From Exiguobacterium mexicanum (lineage in GTDB: Bacteria; Bacillota; Bacilli; Exiguobacteriales; Exiguobacteriaceae): a DNA stretch of 64,000 nt. This document shows, in pieces, positions 20,658 through 28,005 of the stretch (position 1 is the first letter of the stretch; every line of letters begins with the position of its first letter). The position numbers and the translations under genes were made by a program. The DNA is taken from NCBI RefSeq assembly GCF_005960665.1, contig NZ_CP040676.1, positions 1,808,501-1,872,500 of the forward strand, in the 5' to 3' direction. The notes beneath the pieces were generated by a model that was not told the origin of the DNA, did not search any database, and was given only the letters and a program-made list of their open reading frames with translations.

Positions 20658-21152
20658 CTACCCTCTTTTCGCTACAGGCCGCGGCGCCACGTATCGTGTC
20701 ATCGGCACGTATAACAGTGCGATGGCGACAGCGTTGACGGCGAGCGTCCCTGGAATCTGTTCAACTAATAGTGTTTGAATGGTCATGGTCGTCCCACCGA
20801 CCGCCGTCATGACACTGAAAATCCCGAAAGAAAACACGAGGATCATGAATGTGAACGTGATGGCGACCGAAAAGAAGTTCTCACCTATATATTTTAACAC
20901 GAAGCTGACTAAGAGAGGAATGAGTGAAAAAGTAAATAAGTAAATTCCGAGCAAGTCGGTGTAGACGATGTCGTACAACAGTCCAAAGACGAGCCCGAAT
21001 CCGAACGCCGCCTCGAAGCGACCATACAAACTGACGTACATCAAGCCGATCAACGTCAAATATAAGAACGGCGTCACATAGTGCCATGAGAAAATCGCGG
21101 CCCAAGTCCCTTCAATAAGAAAGAGGAGGAACAGGGCGATGAACACTTTCAT
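20658..21152 (-). CDS. mreD: Rod shape-determining protein MreD
   Basis: Integral membrane protein of the elongasome, 164 residues, with about five hydrophobic helices and few conserved residues. Identified from topology and position between mreC and minC. The ATG at 21152 (MKVFIALFLLFLIEG) matches the usual N-terminus and follows GGGTGAG; a GTG at 21161 preceded by GGAGGAG is a possible alternative. Confidence 0.9.
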   Translation of the reverse strand: MKVFIALFLLFLIEGTWAAIFSWHYVTPFLYLTLIGLMYVSLYGRFEAAFGFGLVFGLLYDIVYTDLLGIYLFTFSLIPLLVSFVLKYIGENFFSVAITFTFMILVFSFGIFSVMTAVGGTTMTIQTLLVEQIPGTLAVNAVAIALLYVPMTRYVAPRPVAKRG

Positions 21153-21153
21153 G

Positions 21154-22044
21154 TTACTCACCCGCTGCTCCTCCTTCCTCGGGACCCGTCAAGAACGGTT
21201 CGTCGAGCGTACGATCAATGACGAACATTTGCGAGAACTCGTTGAAGTCCGCCTCAGGTTTGATACGGGCGACTTGAGACACGCCATATTCATCCGTCTC
21301 GATCGACTCGACCGTCCCGATGACAAGACCGGCCGGGTAACGACCACCGAGACCTGACGTCGACACGATCTCGCCTTCTTTCAACTTGACGCTGTTCGAG
21401 ACCTTCGTGAAGAAGAGCTCGTTCGTCTCACTGTCGAAGCCATCGATTGTCCCGTACGTCGCTTTGCCGTCCTCATCTTTGACGACGGCCGAAACATTGT
21501 TCGTCCGGTTGTTGTCCGAAAGGAGTTGCACTTGTGACGTGTAGGCGCTCGTTTGAATGACGCGCCCGACCATACCTCCGGCGGCCGTGACGGCCATGCC
21601 CTTCTCAACACCGCGCTCTTCCCCGACGTTAATCGTCACATAGCGCTGCCAGTCGTTCGGCGTGCGCCCGATCACTTCGGCGGGAATCAAATCAAAGTCA
21701 CGAAGCGACGTGTCACGCGCCTCGACCATTTGGCGCAATTCTTCGTTCTCACGGCGCAGGTCATCGGCTTCGACCGACACTTCCGCGTATTTCGTCAAAT
21801 GTTGTTTCAATTGACGGTTCTCTTCATAAATGTCGCGTACGTTCGAAATCGAGGACACGGTACTGTCCATCCAGCCGATCGGCACCGTGAACACCCGTTG
21901 GAACGTTCCGACCACATCACGCGTGACGTCCTGGTACCAAGCGGATTCCGACCGTCCTCGAATCGAAACCCCTAAAATCACTACGAATAAGATGATACCG
22001 ATCAGCGTGATGATGAGCTTTTTATTACGTACGAACCGGCTCAT
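21154..22044 (-). CDS. mreC: Rod shape-determining protein MreC
   Basis: Bitopic membrane protein that scaffolds the cell-wall elongation complex outside the membrane. 296 residues: short basic N-terminus, one membrane helix (LIITLIGIILFVVILGVSI), a coiled coil (about 65-105), and the beta-barrel domain (VIGRTPNDWQRYVTINVGEERG, LSDNNRTNNVSAVV, STSGLGGRYPAGL). Starts 13 bp after mreB. Confidence 0.95.
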   Translation of the reverse strand: MSRFVRNKKLIITLIGIILFVVILGVSIRGRSESAWYQDVTRDVVGTFQRVFTVPIGWMDSTVSSISNVRDIYEENRQLKQHLTKYAEVSVEADDLRRENEELRQMVEARDTSLRDFDLIPAEVIGRTPNDWQRYVTINVGEERGVEKGMAVTAAGGMVGRVIQTSAYTSQVQLLSDNNRTNNVSAVVKDEDGKATYGTIDGFDSETNELFFTKVSNSVKLKEGEIVSTSGLGGRYPAGLVIGTVESIETDEYGVSQVARIKPEADFNEFSQMFVIDRTLDEPFLTGPEEGGAAGE

Positions 22045-22057
22045 CGTGTGTCACCAC

Positions 22058-23095
22058 TCATCGACGCGACGAGATGCCTGATTTTGAACGGAGGACGTCC
22101 ATCATTTCAAGTGATTTTCCTGTCCCGATTGCGACACAATCGAGTGGCTCATCCGCGACAAGTGTCGGGATGTGTGTCTCGTCCGAGATGACGTCATCCA
22201 GGTTTTTAAGGAGTGCGCCACCACCTGTGAGGACGATACCGCGGTCCATGACGTCAGCCGCAAGCTCCGGTGGCGTCTGCTCGAGCGTTTGTTTGACGCC
22301 CGCGAGAATCGCTTCAACCGTATCCGAGAGTGCTTCGCACACTTCAGCAGCCGTGACTTCGATTTGTTTCGGAAGACCTGTCACGAGATCGCGACCACGG
22401 ATTTCCATCTTCTCATCTTCGTTCGAAACGTCGATGCGAGCCGAACCGACTTCCATCTTGAGCGTCTCAGACGTCCGCTCCCCGATCATGAGGTTGTATT
22501 TGTTTTTGATGTAACGAATAATGGCGTCGTCCATTTCGTCACCACCGACACGAATCGATTGGCTCGTCACGATGCCGCCGAGTGAAATCACTGCGACTTC
22601 GGTCGTACCGCCACCGATATCCACGACCATCGAGCCCGTCGGTTCCCAAACCGGGAGACCGGCACCGATTGCTGCCGCGAACGGCTCTTCAATCGTGTAC
22701 GCTTCACGCGCGCCTGCTTGCTTGGCTGCGTCTTCCACGGCACGTTTTTCAACTGACGTGATGCCGCTTGGCACACAGATCATGACGTTCGTCTTCGATG
22801 AGAACAAACCGCTCTTCGACTTCTGCGCTTGCTCCATGAAGTATTTGATCATCGTCGCTGTCGTTTCGAAATCGGCGATTACCCCATCTTTCATCGGACG
22901 GCGTGCCGTGACGTTACCCGGCGTACGTCCAATCATATCCTTGGCCTGGTTACCCACGGCCTCAATTCTACCTGTATCTGTACGGAACGCCACTACCGAC
23001 GGTTCACGAACAACGATGCCTTGACCTTTTACATAAACGAGCGTATTTGCCGTTCCAAGGTCGATTCCGATTTCTCGGTTAAAACTACGAAACAT
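22058..23095 (-). CDS. mreB: Rod shape-determining actin homologue MreB
   Basis: Actin-like ATPase filament that guides lateral wall synthesis. 345 residues from ATG at 23095, with the phosphate-binding loops [14 protein letters not shown] and [18 protein letters not shown] and the adenosine motif [23 protein letters not shown] precedes the start; an upstream ATG reading would begin within the promoter. Has its own promoter and heads mreBCD-minCD. Confidence 0.97.
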   Translation of the reverse strand: MFRSFNREIGIDLGTANTLVYVKGQGIVVREPSVVAFRTDTGRIEAVGNQAKDMIGRTPGNVTARRPMKDGVIADFETTATMIKYFMEQAQKSKSGLFSSKTNVMICVPSGITSVEKRAVEDAAKQAGAREAYTIEEPFAAAIGAGLPVWEPTGSMVVDIGGGTTEVAVISLGGIVTSQSIRVGGDEMDDAIIRYIKNKYNLMIGERTSETLKMEVGSARIDVSNEDEKMEIRGRDLVTGLPKQIEVTAAEVCEALSDTVEAILAGVKQTLEQTPPELAADVMDRGIVLTGGGALLKNLDDVISDETHIPTLVADEPLDCVAIGTGKSLEMMDVLRSKSGISSRR

Positions 23096-23129
23096 ACGTG
23101 CTGCTCCTCTCTTGGTTACACTATTTTTT

Positions 23130-23157
23130 ATTATAACGGAAAAATCATGTTTGAAAA
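23130..23157 (-). promoter_or_regulatory. Promoter of mreB operon
   Basis: Minus strand TTTTCA (23157-23152), 16-bp spacer, perfect TATAAT (23135-23130), about 35 bp before the mreB start. Confidence 0.6.
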
Positions 23158-23251
23158 CGTTCATTCGATTACAGGTTATTTACAATAACGTTCATCTCAG
23201 TCCTGTCTCACCGTATATTAGTGTGCCTTCTTTTCGACAAAAACGCAAATC

Positions 23252-23278
23252 AAAAAGCAAGCGCGTGTAAGCGCCTGC
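23252..23278 (-). terminator. Terminator of the DUF2785 gene
   Basis: GCAGGCGC/GCGCTTGC hairpin with a 6-nt loop followed by five T residues on the minus strand. Confidence 0.75.
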
Positions 23279-23299
23279 CTAGATTGTTCCGGGTTCTCG

Positions 23300-24136
23300 T
23301 CAAATCTGCTGCAACGTCTCGGAGACGGCGGCTTGAAGCTTCGGGCGATTCACGTCCGCCAATTTCACGAAAAAGCTCTTCAGAAACGTTTTCACGTTAT
23401 GGACGACGTGCCAATAGTACTCGGGCTCGAGTTGCTGTTTTTGCGCGCGCAATCGGGCAGGCAAATCTTCTAACAGGACGATCAGCTCATGTTCGTCCAT
23501 CCCGCGCCCGAGCAAGGCGAAGATGGGATTCAGCAGGCGCTCGTCCTCGTCATGCACATAGACGCTCGGAATCATCACCTTGTTCCATAGCGCCGCGAGC
23601 ATATCCCCGTATTCCGTCTCATCGAGGTGCGGATGCAAAGCGAGCTCGTCGAAGGCATCGGCCACATGGGCGATCGAATGGGCCCAGCCTTTCCCAGGTA
23701 CATAGCCTCTCGTGTCGATTTCACAATCGAGATACGCCATGAGCTTCGCCTTCAACATGTCGATGTCCGTCTCGGATAAAAATCCTCGTTGCCGGTCTTG
23801 ATACACGAGCAAGGCGATCAACAGCGTCGAGAACGCCCGTGTGAAGACGGTATCCGATGCCGTCTCCCCGATGCCGTAAAACAAGTGGTATTTGAGCGTC
23901 GTCCGGAACATCTCCGTCAACTGTTCGTTCGTCAGTTGTTCGTCTTCGATGATGAATCGATAAAACAGCGTGTAAATCAACTGATCTCGAAGTTCAGGGT
24001 CCGTCGAGCCGATGTGATGGAGCATCGATTGGATCACCCGCTCCTCGTCCAAGTCGTGCAACCGAACCGTCCCGTCCTTGATGTCCGTCAATATCACTTT
24101 CAAATCCTGTTCTTGGTAGATGGTTTCCTCACTCAT
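23300..24136 (-). CDS. DUF2785 family protein
   Basis: A 278-residue soluble, largely helical, acidic protein. Motifs match DUF2785 as I know it: IGSTDPELRDQLIY, LFYGIGETASDTVFTRAFSTLL, YVPGKGWAHSIAHVADAFDEL. The molecular function is unknown. No signal peptide or membrane helix is seen. It lies between mreB and a membrane-protein gene, with terminators on both sides, so it is probably transcribed alone. The ATG at 24136 has a distant AGAGGG element upstream. Confidence 0.78.
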   Translation of the reverse strand: MSEETIYQEQDLKVILTDIKDGTVRLHDLDEERVIQSMLHHIGSTDPELRDQLIYTLFYRFIIEDEQLTNEQLTEMFRTTLKYHLFYGIGETASDTVFTRAFSTLLIALLVYQDRQRGFLSETDIDMLKAKLMAYLDCEIDTRGYVPGKGWAHSIAHVADAFDELALHPHLDETEYGDMLAALWNKVMIPSVYVHDEDERLLNPIFALLGRGMDEHELIVLLEDLPARLRAQKQQLEPEYYWHVVHNVKTFLKSFFVKLADVNRPKLQAAVSETLQQI

Positions 24137-24221
24137 GTCTGATCACATTCCCTCTCAGTTAGTCGTATGTAAACGCATACTCTCGGTGTTCGACACTATG
24201 TTTGATGACTCCTCCCAACAC

Positions 24222-24247
24222 AAAAAAGCAGGCGTGGATGCGCCTGC
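24222..24247 (-). terminator. Terminator of the 24264-24707 gene
   Basis: GCAGGCG/CGCCTGC hairpin followed by six T residues on the minus strand. Confidence 0.85.
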
Positions 24248-24263
24248 TACGTTCGAAACATAC

Positions 24264-24707
24264 TTAGAGGCCCGGTTGGAGCGGGAGCAATAGCATGGCC
24301 GCGTAAAAGAATACCGCGAAGATCAATACCGGGCGAAAGAACCGCGACGGTTTTTGTCGGGTCGCCCCCGCCATAAAGCTCGACGTCGTCACGACGAACA
24401 CGTAAATTCCGGCATACATGAAGACGAGTTGCGGAATGACTCGCCACACTTGAAGGTCGAGCGAGGAATTGAACCAGGCGACAAATAGAGCCGCATACGC
24501 GATACAAGCACCAATCCCAATGCCGACACCGACAAGCGGCGAGACGCGGTCGAGCCAATGGTCTTCTCGTTGGAACCGTCGAAACAGTACCACACTGATG
24601 AAGACGAACAACGCGAATACGAGAAGTGATAGTACGCGTGGGTCGAGCCGGACAAAACTTGCGACGAGTGCGACGACAAGCATCAATAACCAAATCAATT
24701 TTTCCAA
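24264..24707 (-). CDS. Hypothetical membrane protein
   Basis: A 147-residue hydrophobic protein with about four predicted membrane helices (KLIWLLMLVVALVASF; LLVFALFVFISVVLF; GVGIGIGACIAYAALFVAW; VFMYAGIYVFVVT region and a final helix) and a basic loop before the last. I do not recognise the family. TTG at 24707 is preferred because GAGGTG lies just upstream and a promoter-like TATACT occurs at 24732-24727; an ATG at 24773 would place that promoter inside the gene. It is the first gene beyond the displaced radC fragment. Confidence 0.6.
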   Translation of the reverse strand: MEKLIWLLMLVVALVASFVRLDPRVLSLLVFALFVFISVVLFRRFQREDHWLDRVSPLVGVGIGIGACIAYAALFVAWFNSSLDLQVWRVIPQLVFMYAGIYVFVVTTSSFMAGATRQKPSRFFRPVLIFAVFFYAAMLLLPLQPGL

Positions 24708-24726
24708 TGTAAACACCTCGTATGCC

Positions 24727-24755
24727 AGTATAGCAAACTGATGTCTCGTTTGGAA
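24727..24755 (-). promoter_or_regulatory. Promoter of the 24264-24707 membrane protein gene
   Basis: TATACT (24732-24727) with a TTCCAA-like -35 about 17 bp upstream on the minus strand, 20 bp before the TTG start. Confidence 0.45.
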
Positions 24756-24769
24756 AATAAATTCCAGTT

Positions 24770-25072
24770 TCAACCGTTCATGTAGCCCTGCTGCTTCATA
24801 CTGACGTAATGGTCCTCCCCGATGATGAAATGGTCGAGGCAGGCGATACCGACGATATTGCCCGCTTCGACTAAACGCTCGGACACGTCGATGTCTTCCC
24901 GGCTCGGTGTCGCGTCCCCGCTCGGATGGTTATGGACGGCGATGAAACAAGCGGCCGATAGTTTGAGCGCTTCGCGGAACACATCGCGCGGATGGACGAT
25001 GGACGAATTGAGCCCGCCGACGAACAACGTCTTCCGGGCGATGAGCTGAATCTTCGTGTTCAAATACAGGCA
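24770..25072 (-). pseudogene. Displaced 3' end of radC (direct repeat copy 1)
   Basis: The last 303 bp of a radC gene, with the JAMM metal site [14 protein letters not shown] and the stop codon intact but no N-terminal half. The frame is closed by a TAG immediately beyond the repeat end. It is a direct repeat of 27353-27655, the 3' end of the intact radC. The half next to the junction is nearly identical between copies and the stop-proximal half is more diverged. It is probably the original gene end, pushed away by insertion of the island. Confidence 0.88.
24770..25072. repeat. radC 3' direct repeat, left copy
   Basis: Pairs with 27353-27655 (both 303 bp, same orientation). Similarity ends abruptly in both copies after TTCAAATACAGGCA, marking one edge of the island. 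Confidence 0.85.
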
Positions 25073-25214
25073 TTTAGACTAGATATAAATACTATTAATG
25101 ACTTTTGGATACTCTCTATTCATTTTGCTTCCATTTTATTCATGGATTATAAGACGGTGCTCAAACACTCAGCTTCACTCATGATTGCCAATCTAACTTT
25201 GCAGCTCAGTCTAG

Positions 25215-25346
25215 GCTAACGGCAATGTACGTCTTGCAAACGAAATTGGTGCATATGAGGGCTCGCAGGTCCAACGCGTCGATGATGCAGGAGTTTACTT
25301 CTTCAATATTACGGCCGATGGCAACTGGACGATTAGTGTTGAATAA
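25215..25346 (+). pseudogene. Orphan 3' end of a gene (43 codons)
   Basis: An in-frame stretch bounded upstream by TAG encodes a C-terminus ending GVYFFNITADGNWTISVE. Its composition is higher in GC and more host-like than the rest of the island. The ending looks like a beta-rich C-terminal domain of a surface protein, but I cannot name it. There is no start codon or ribosome binding site, and it is followed by a terminator, so it is the stump of a deleted gene. The 140 bp before it hold nothing I can identify. Confidence 0.55.
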
Positions 25347-25357
25347 TATACTCAAAC

Positions 25358-25393
25358 AAAAAGAAACTCATCGCATCTGATGAGTTTCTTTTT
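25358..25393. terminator. Bidirectional terminator
   Basis: Perfect 15-bp inverted repeat AAAAAGAAACTCATC with a 6-nt loop and T-runs on both sides. It serves the orphan gene end (+) and the small membrane protein gene (-). Confidence 0.9.
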
Positions 25394-25398
25394 GTTAT

Positions 25399-25587
25399 TC
25401 AATTATCCACAGCCTTAGGCTTCTTATTGCCACCATAAAAAATCATGGATGCGGCGATAATAATACAAATCAAACCACCAAGACCTGTAGTAATTATTGA
25501 AAGCTGTTCGTCAAAAAATGCTTTGCTAATTCCAAGGAATATAAGAAATAGCCACCCTATTAGGTTAATCTTAGTTTTTTTAGACAC
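25399..25587 (-). CDS. Small two-helix membrane protein of the island
   Basis: 62 residues: basic N-terminus, helix 1 (LIGWLFLIFLGISKAFF), helix 2 (IITTGLGGLICIIIAASMIFYGG), basic tail. The start is GTG, with AGGAGGAAATAAA upstream. It lies 46 bp after the secreted-protein gene on the same strand, ahead of a shared terminator, so the two are likely co-transcribed. Size and topology would suit an immunity or accessory protein for the secreted partner, but this is inference only. Confidence 0.7.
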   Translation of the reverse strand: MSKKTKINLIGWLFLIFLGISKAFFDEQLSIITTGLGGLICIIIAASMIFYGGNKKPKAVDN

Positions 25588-25633
25588 TTTATTTCCTCCT
25601 AATAAACCAAAGACTTACTAAACTTTTTAAAGA

Positions 25634-26311
25634 TCAATATCTTACAAGTGTAATGTATGCCGCTGGATAATTAGATGTCGTATTTGGTTTAACTGTTAAC
25701 TTTACTCCAGTAATAGTACCTTTAAGTATCATAATAGCTGAATCTTTCCACCACGAAGTTTGACGATTCATCAAATCAGATGCAGTCCAAGCAGTCACAG
25801 TCGCGGCAATACCCGTGAAGTTCGACATACCAGCAATACGTGTAATTGCATAAATTGCAACACTATCTGATAAAGGATTAGAGATATAAAATGGCCAATC
25901 AAACTTATTGTCAATCGAGTCAATTACTCTTATCACTTCAGCCTTACGAAAATATCTTACATAACCTTTAGTACCACCATCAGGCGGCTGAACCACGGCC
26001 ATTGGTGAAATGCTAGACTTTGATAAAGAAGCAGCTAACTTTGTAGGAGCAGTTAGATTTTCTTCTGGACCTACACTCTTTTGGATTTCTGAATTTCTAA
26101 ACGCTGAATCTTCGAGCTTAGCTTGGTACTCTACTACGTGCTCTTTTGGAACTTCAGACATAATTACTTTGGTGTCATCTGAATAGAGTACAACTTGAAC
26201 TGTTTCTTCTAAACTTCCTTCTGAGCCAATTTCTGCAGATGCTTTTTGGAATGGAACTAAGGTTCCTATCATTAACATCATAGCACAAAAAATAACGATT
26301 AACTTCTTCAC
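25634..26311 (-). CDS. Secreted protein of unknown function
   Basis: 225 residues with a clear Sec signal peptide: MKK, hydrophobic core, and an AxA site (KASA) cleaved after residue 26. The next 80 residues are acidic and hydrophilic; the C-terminal half from about 105 (PPDGGTKGYVRYFRK) is rich in aromatic and beta-type residues and contains a conspicuous WWKD. No cysteines remain after signal cleavage. I do not recognise the family. The GTG start is preceded by AGGGGGAATTGAA. It has its own promoter and a perfect 17-bp palindrome between promoter and start, so it is probably regulated. The low-GC codon use marks it as acquired. Confidence 0.75.
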   Translation of the reverse strand: MKKLIVIFCAMMLMIGTLVPFQKASAEIGSEGSLEETVQVVLYSDDTKVIMSEVPKEHVVEYQAKLEDSAFRNSEIQKSVGPEENLTAPTKLAASLSKSSISPMAVVQPPDGGTKGYVRYFRKAEVIRVIDSIDNKFDWPFYISNPLSDSVAIYAITRIAGMSNFTGIAATVTAWTASDLMNRQTSWWKDSAIMILKGTITGVKLTVKPNTTSNYPAAYITLVRY

Positions 26312-26337
26312 TTCAATTCCCCCTGTATCTCTATTTT

Positions 26338-26354
26338 GTTACCAATAAGGTAAC
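26338..26354. promoter_or_regulatory. Palindromic operator before the secreted-protein gene
   Basis: GTTACC-AATAA-GGTAAC, a perfect 6+5+6 inverted repeat. It lies 27 bp upstream of the GTG and just downstream of the -10, where a repressor would block transcription. Confidence 0.5.
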
Positions 26355-26365
26355 TTACTTTTTTC

Positions 26366-26394
26366 ACAATAATTGTAATTACCATTATTTTCAA
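26366..26394 (-). promoter_or_regulatory. Promoter of the secreted-protein gene
   Basis: TTGAAA (26394-26389), 17-bp spacer, TATTGT (26371-26366) on the minus strand. Confidence 0.6.
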
Positions 26395-26496
26395 CGTGCA
26401 AATTATTATTATCGGGCTTATGTTATATCGTTGTAAATTACTCCAACCTAACGAACTATTTTGCTATTGATATTGAATAACTAAATGAGCGCAAAC

Positions 26497-26578
26497 AAAA
26501 ACCACCCGTATGAACTACTCCATAAAAGCCGGATTTTCAGGTCCAACTTTATGGGGAAATTCAGTTAAGATGGTTTTT
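26497..26578. repeat. Nested inverted repeat, possible IS3-family end relic
   Basis: AAAAACCA (26497-26504) pairs with TGGTTTTT (26571-26578). Inside, TGAACTACTCCATAAA (from 26511) opposes the complement of TTTATGGGGAAATTCA (to 26563). The inner 53 bp look like two abutting ends of an IS150-subgroup insertion sequence. The structure also lies right after the ImmA fragment's stop and could act as its terminator. Confidence 0.5.
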
Positions 26579-26579
26579 A

Positions 26580-26921
26580 CTACATTGACTTGAGCTTCCT
26601 AAGTGATTGAATGTCAGACACGGCTGCTGTAGTTTTTGATTTCAGATTCACTTTGAAAAATTCACTCTCGATTCCAGTAAGAGCATGCAAAGACTTGGAA
26701 TCAGAAGCATAAAAGTTTGAAACAAGCTCCTCAATCGTCAATAACAAATTACAATCTAGTACTTGGAGAATACTCTTAAACTTTACAGGAGTAGCAATAG
26801 GGATTATATCGTCAAGAGGTTCTATCTGCCTGTATTTTTTCTGATTCATCACTCTCCAGAAATAACTACTTTGCTCTGGAGTAATCAAAGATAGTTCTTT
26901 TGCTCTCATTTGTAGCTGCAA
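26580..26921 (-). pseudogene. ImmA/IrrE-type peptidase, C-terminal fragment
   Basis: 113 codons whose start (MRAKELSLITPEQSSYFWRV, then KYRQIEPLDDIIPI) resembles the region that follows the HExxH peptidase domain in ImmA/IrrE proteins. The zinc motif and N-terminal half are missing. The frame begins head-to-head with the recombinase fragment, with the two similarities meeting near 26905-26921, so a deletion probably joined them. ImmA-type proteases relieve repression in phages and conjugative elements such as ICEBs1. The family call is by pattern only. Confidence 0.5.
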
Positions 26922-27335
26922 TAGCTGAATGGGAATCTACCAACTTAGGTGAACGTGTACAGCTCGGTCAGATTGAAAAAGCAAGACAAGGCGCATGGTC
27001 CGCTCCCGCTCTTTACGGTTTCAGTAAGAACAATCAAAAACGCCTGGAAGTAAATCCAGACGAGATTGAGGCAGTAAAACTCATGGTGCGTAAGGTTAAA
27101 GAAGGTTATAGCTTCCGCCAACTATCAATGTATACGCAGAACATTTCGTATAAACCGCGCAGAGATTATAAATGGCACATTGGCATAACCAGTGTTTTAC
27201 GGAGCAATGCAATGTAATGATGAGGTGTATGAAAGCACCCATGAAGAAATCATGAGCAAGGAAAGCTTTATGAGTCTCTAGAAAAAGCAAGAAATGAATT
27301 AAAACCATTCAATCAACAAGAAGTAGACATTTTTA
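26900..27335 (+). pseudogene. Large serine recombinase, internal fragment with frameshifts
   Basis: The reading frame from 26900 gives AAIAEWESTNLGERVQLGQI and a following KARQG-WSAPALYGFSK segment, the end of the catalytic domain and start of the recombinase domain in large serine integrases. Downstream, CNDEVYESTHEEIMSKESF and YESLEKARNELKPFNQQEVD continue the alignment in other frames, so at least two frameshifts are present. The N-terminal catalytic part with the serine and the C-terminal DNA-binding part are absent. It abuts the radC repeat, where an integrase gene would be expected. Confidence 0.78.
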
Positions 27336-27352
27336 TGCCTACCTCCCCTTCC

Positions 27353-27655
27353 TCAGCCATTCATATACCCGCGCTGCTTCATACTGACGTAATGGTCCTC
27401 CCCGATGATGACGTGGTCGAGACAAGCGATGCCGACGATATGACCGGCCTCGACGAGCCGCTCCGACACCTCGATGTCTTCCCGGCTCGGGGTCGCGTCC
27501 CCGCTCGGATGGTTATGGACGGCGATGAAACAAGCGGCCGACAGTTTGAGCGCTTCGCGGAACACATCGCGCGGATGGACGATGGACGAATTGAGCCCGC
27601 CGACGAACAACGTCTTCCGGGCGATGAGCTGATTCTTCGTGTTCAAATACAGGCA
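27353..27655. repeat. radC 3' direct repeat, right copy (within intact radC)
   Basis: Same orientation and length as 24770-25072. It forms the last 100 codons of the intact radC. Similarity ends after TTCAAATACAGGCA in both. Confidence 0.85.
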
Positions 27656-27976
27656 GATGAAATGTTCCTGATTCAACAGCCGGAGCTCATCACGGAGCAG
27701 TTCATAGGCGTCCTGCGGCGAACGGATCGTCGGTGTCTCCACTTTCGGTTCCTCGACGTAACGGAGACCGATTGCGAACGCCGCGAGCAACTGTTCGGCT
27801 TTCTTCTTCGTCATGCCCTCGATTTGACAGAGGTCGCTCACGGACGCCTGCGACAGCGCCCGGAGCGTCGGATATACGTCGGACAGCCGTCGGGCCGTCT
27901 CGTGCGGGTCGCCACCCCTGCCCCCGATTTGGAGCAGCCGGGCAATCGCGGATTCAACACTTCGGTCGAGCACCAT
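27353..27976 (-). CDS. radC: RadC family JAMM-domain protein
   Basis: 207 residues: helix-hairpin-helix N-domain (LCQIEGMTKKKAEQLLAA) and a JAMM/MPN-like C-domain with the metal-site signature [14 protein letters not shown]. Biochemical function in the cell is unsettled; the historical DNA-repair role is not well supported. ATG at 27976 follows GAAGGAATGACC; a GTG at 28009 overlapping the maf stop is an alternative. The last 303 bp may have been supplied by the inserted element, since the displaced original end lies at 24770-25072. Confidence 0.9.
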   Translation of the reverse strand: MVLDRSVESAIARLLQIGGRGGDPHETARRLSDVYPTLRALSQASVSDLCQIEGMTKKKAEQLLAAFAIGLRYVEEPKVETPTIRSPQDAYELLRDELRLLNQEHFICLYLNTKNQLIARKTLFVGGLNSSIVHPRDVFREALKLSAACFIAVHNHPSGDATPSREDIEVSERLVEAGHIVGIACLDHVIIGEDHYVSMKQRGYMNG

Positions 27977-28005
27977 GGTCATTCCTTCACCAACTTTCGC
28001 TTCAT

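Larger units (their letters stand above)
25073..27352. mobile_element. Remnant integrated element between two radC 3' copies
   Basis: About 2.3 kb, visibly more AT-rich than the surrounding chromosome and bounded by direct radC repeats. It contains an orphan gene 3' end, a small membrane protein, a secreted protein, an inverted-repeat structure, an ImmA/IrrE C-terminal fragment and a frameshifted piece of a large serine recombinase. The recombinase remnant, the ImmA fragment and a target gene rebuilt at one end are typical of a decayed phage or conjugative element that used radC as attachment gene. The exact att core is not certain; TGCCTGTATTTG at the repeat edge is the candidate. Confidence 0.75.

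Noticed and set aside
23152-23165. cre-like TGAAAACGTTCATT upstream of mreB
   Set aside because: The 3' half deviates from consensus at two fixed positions; more simply it contains the -35 of the mreB promoter.
24770-25063. Second functional radC gene
   Set aside because: It lacks the N-terminal half, a start codon with ribosome binding site, and is closed by TAG at the repeat edge.
26400-26496. Gene or operator in the AT-rich gap upstream of the secreted-protein promoter
   Set aside because: Only short frames and no convincing repeats apart from the edge of the inverted-repeat structure.
27096-27308. Minus-strand frame opposite the recombinase remnant
   Set aside because: Shadow; no start signal and no recognisable features.
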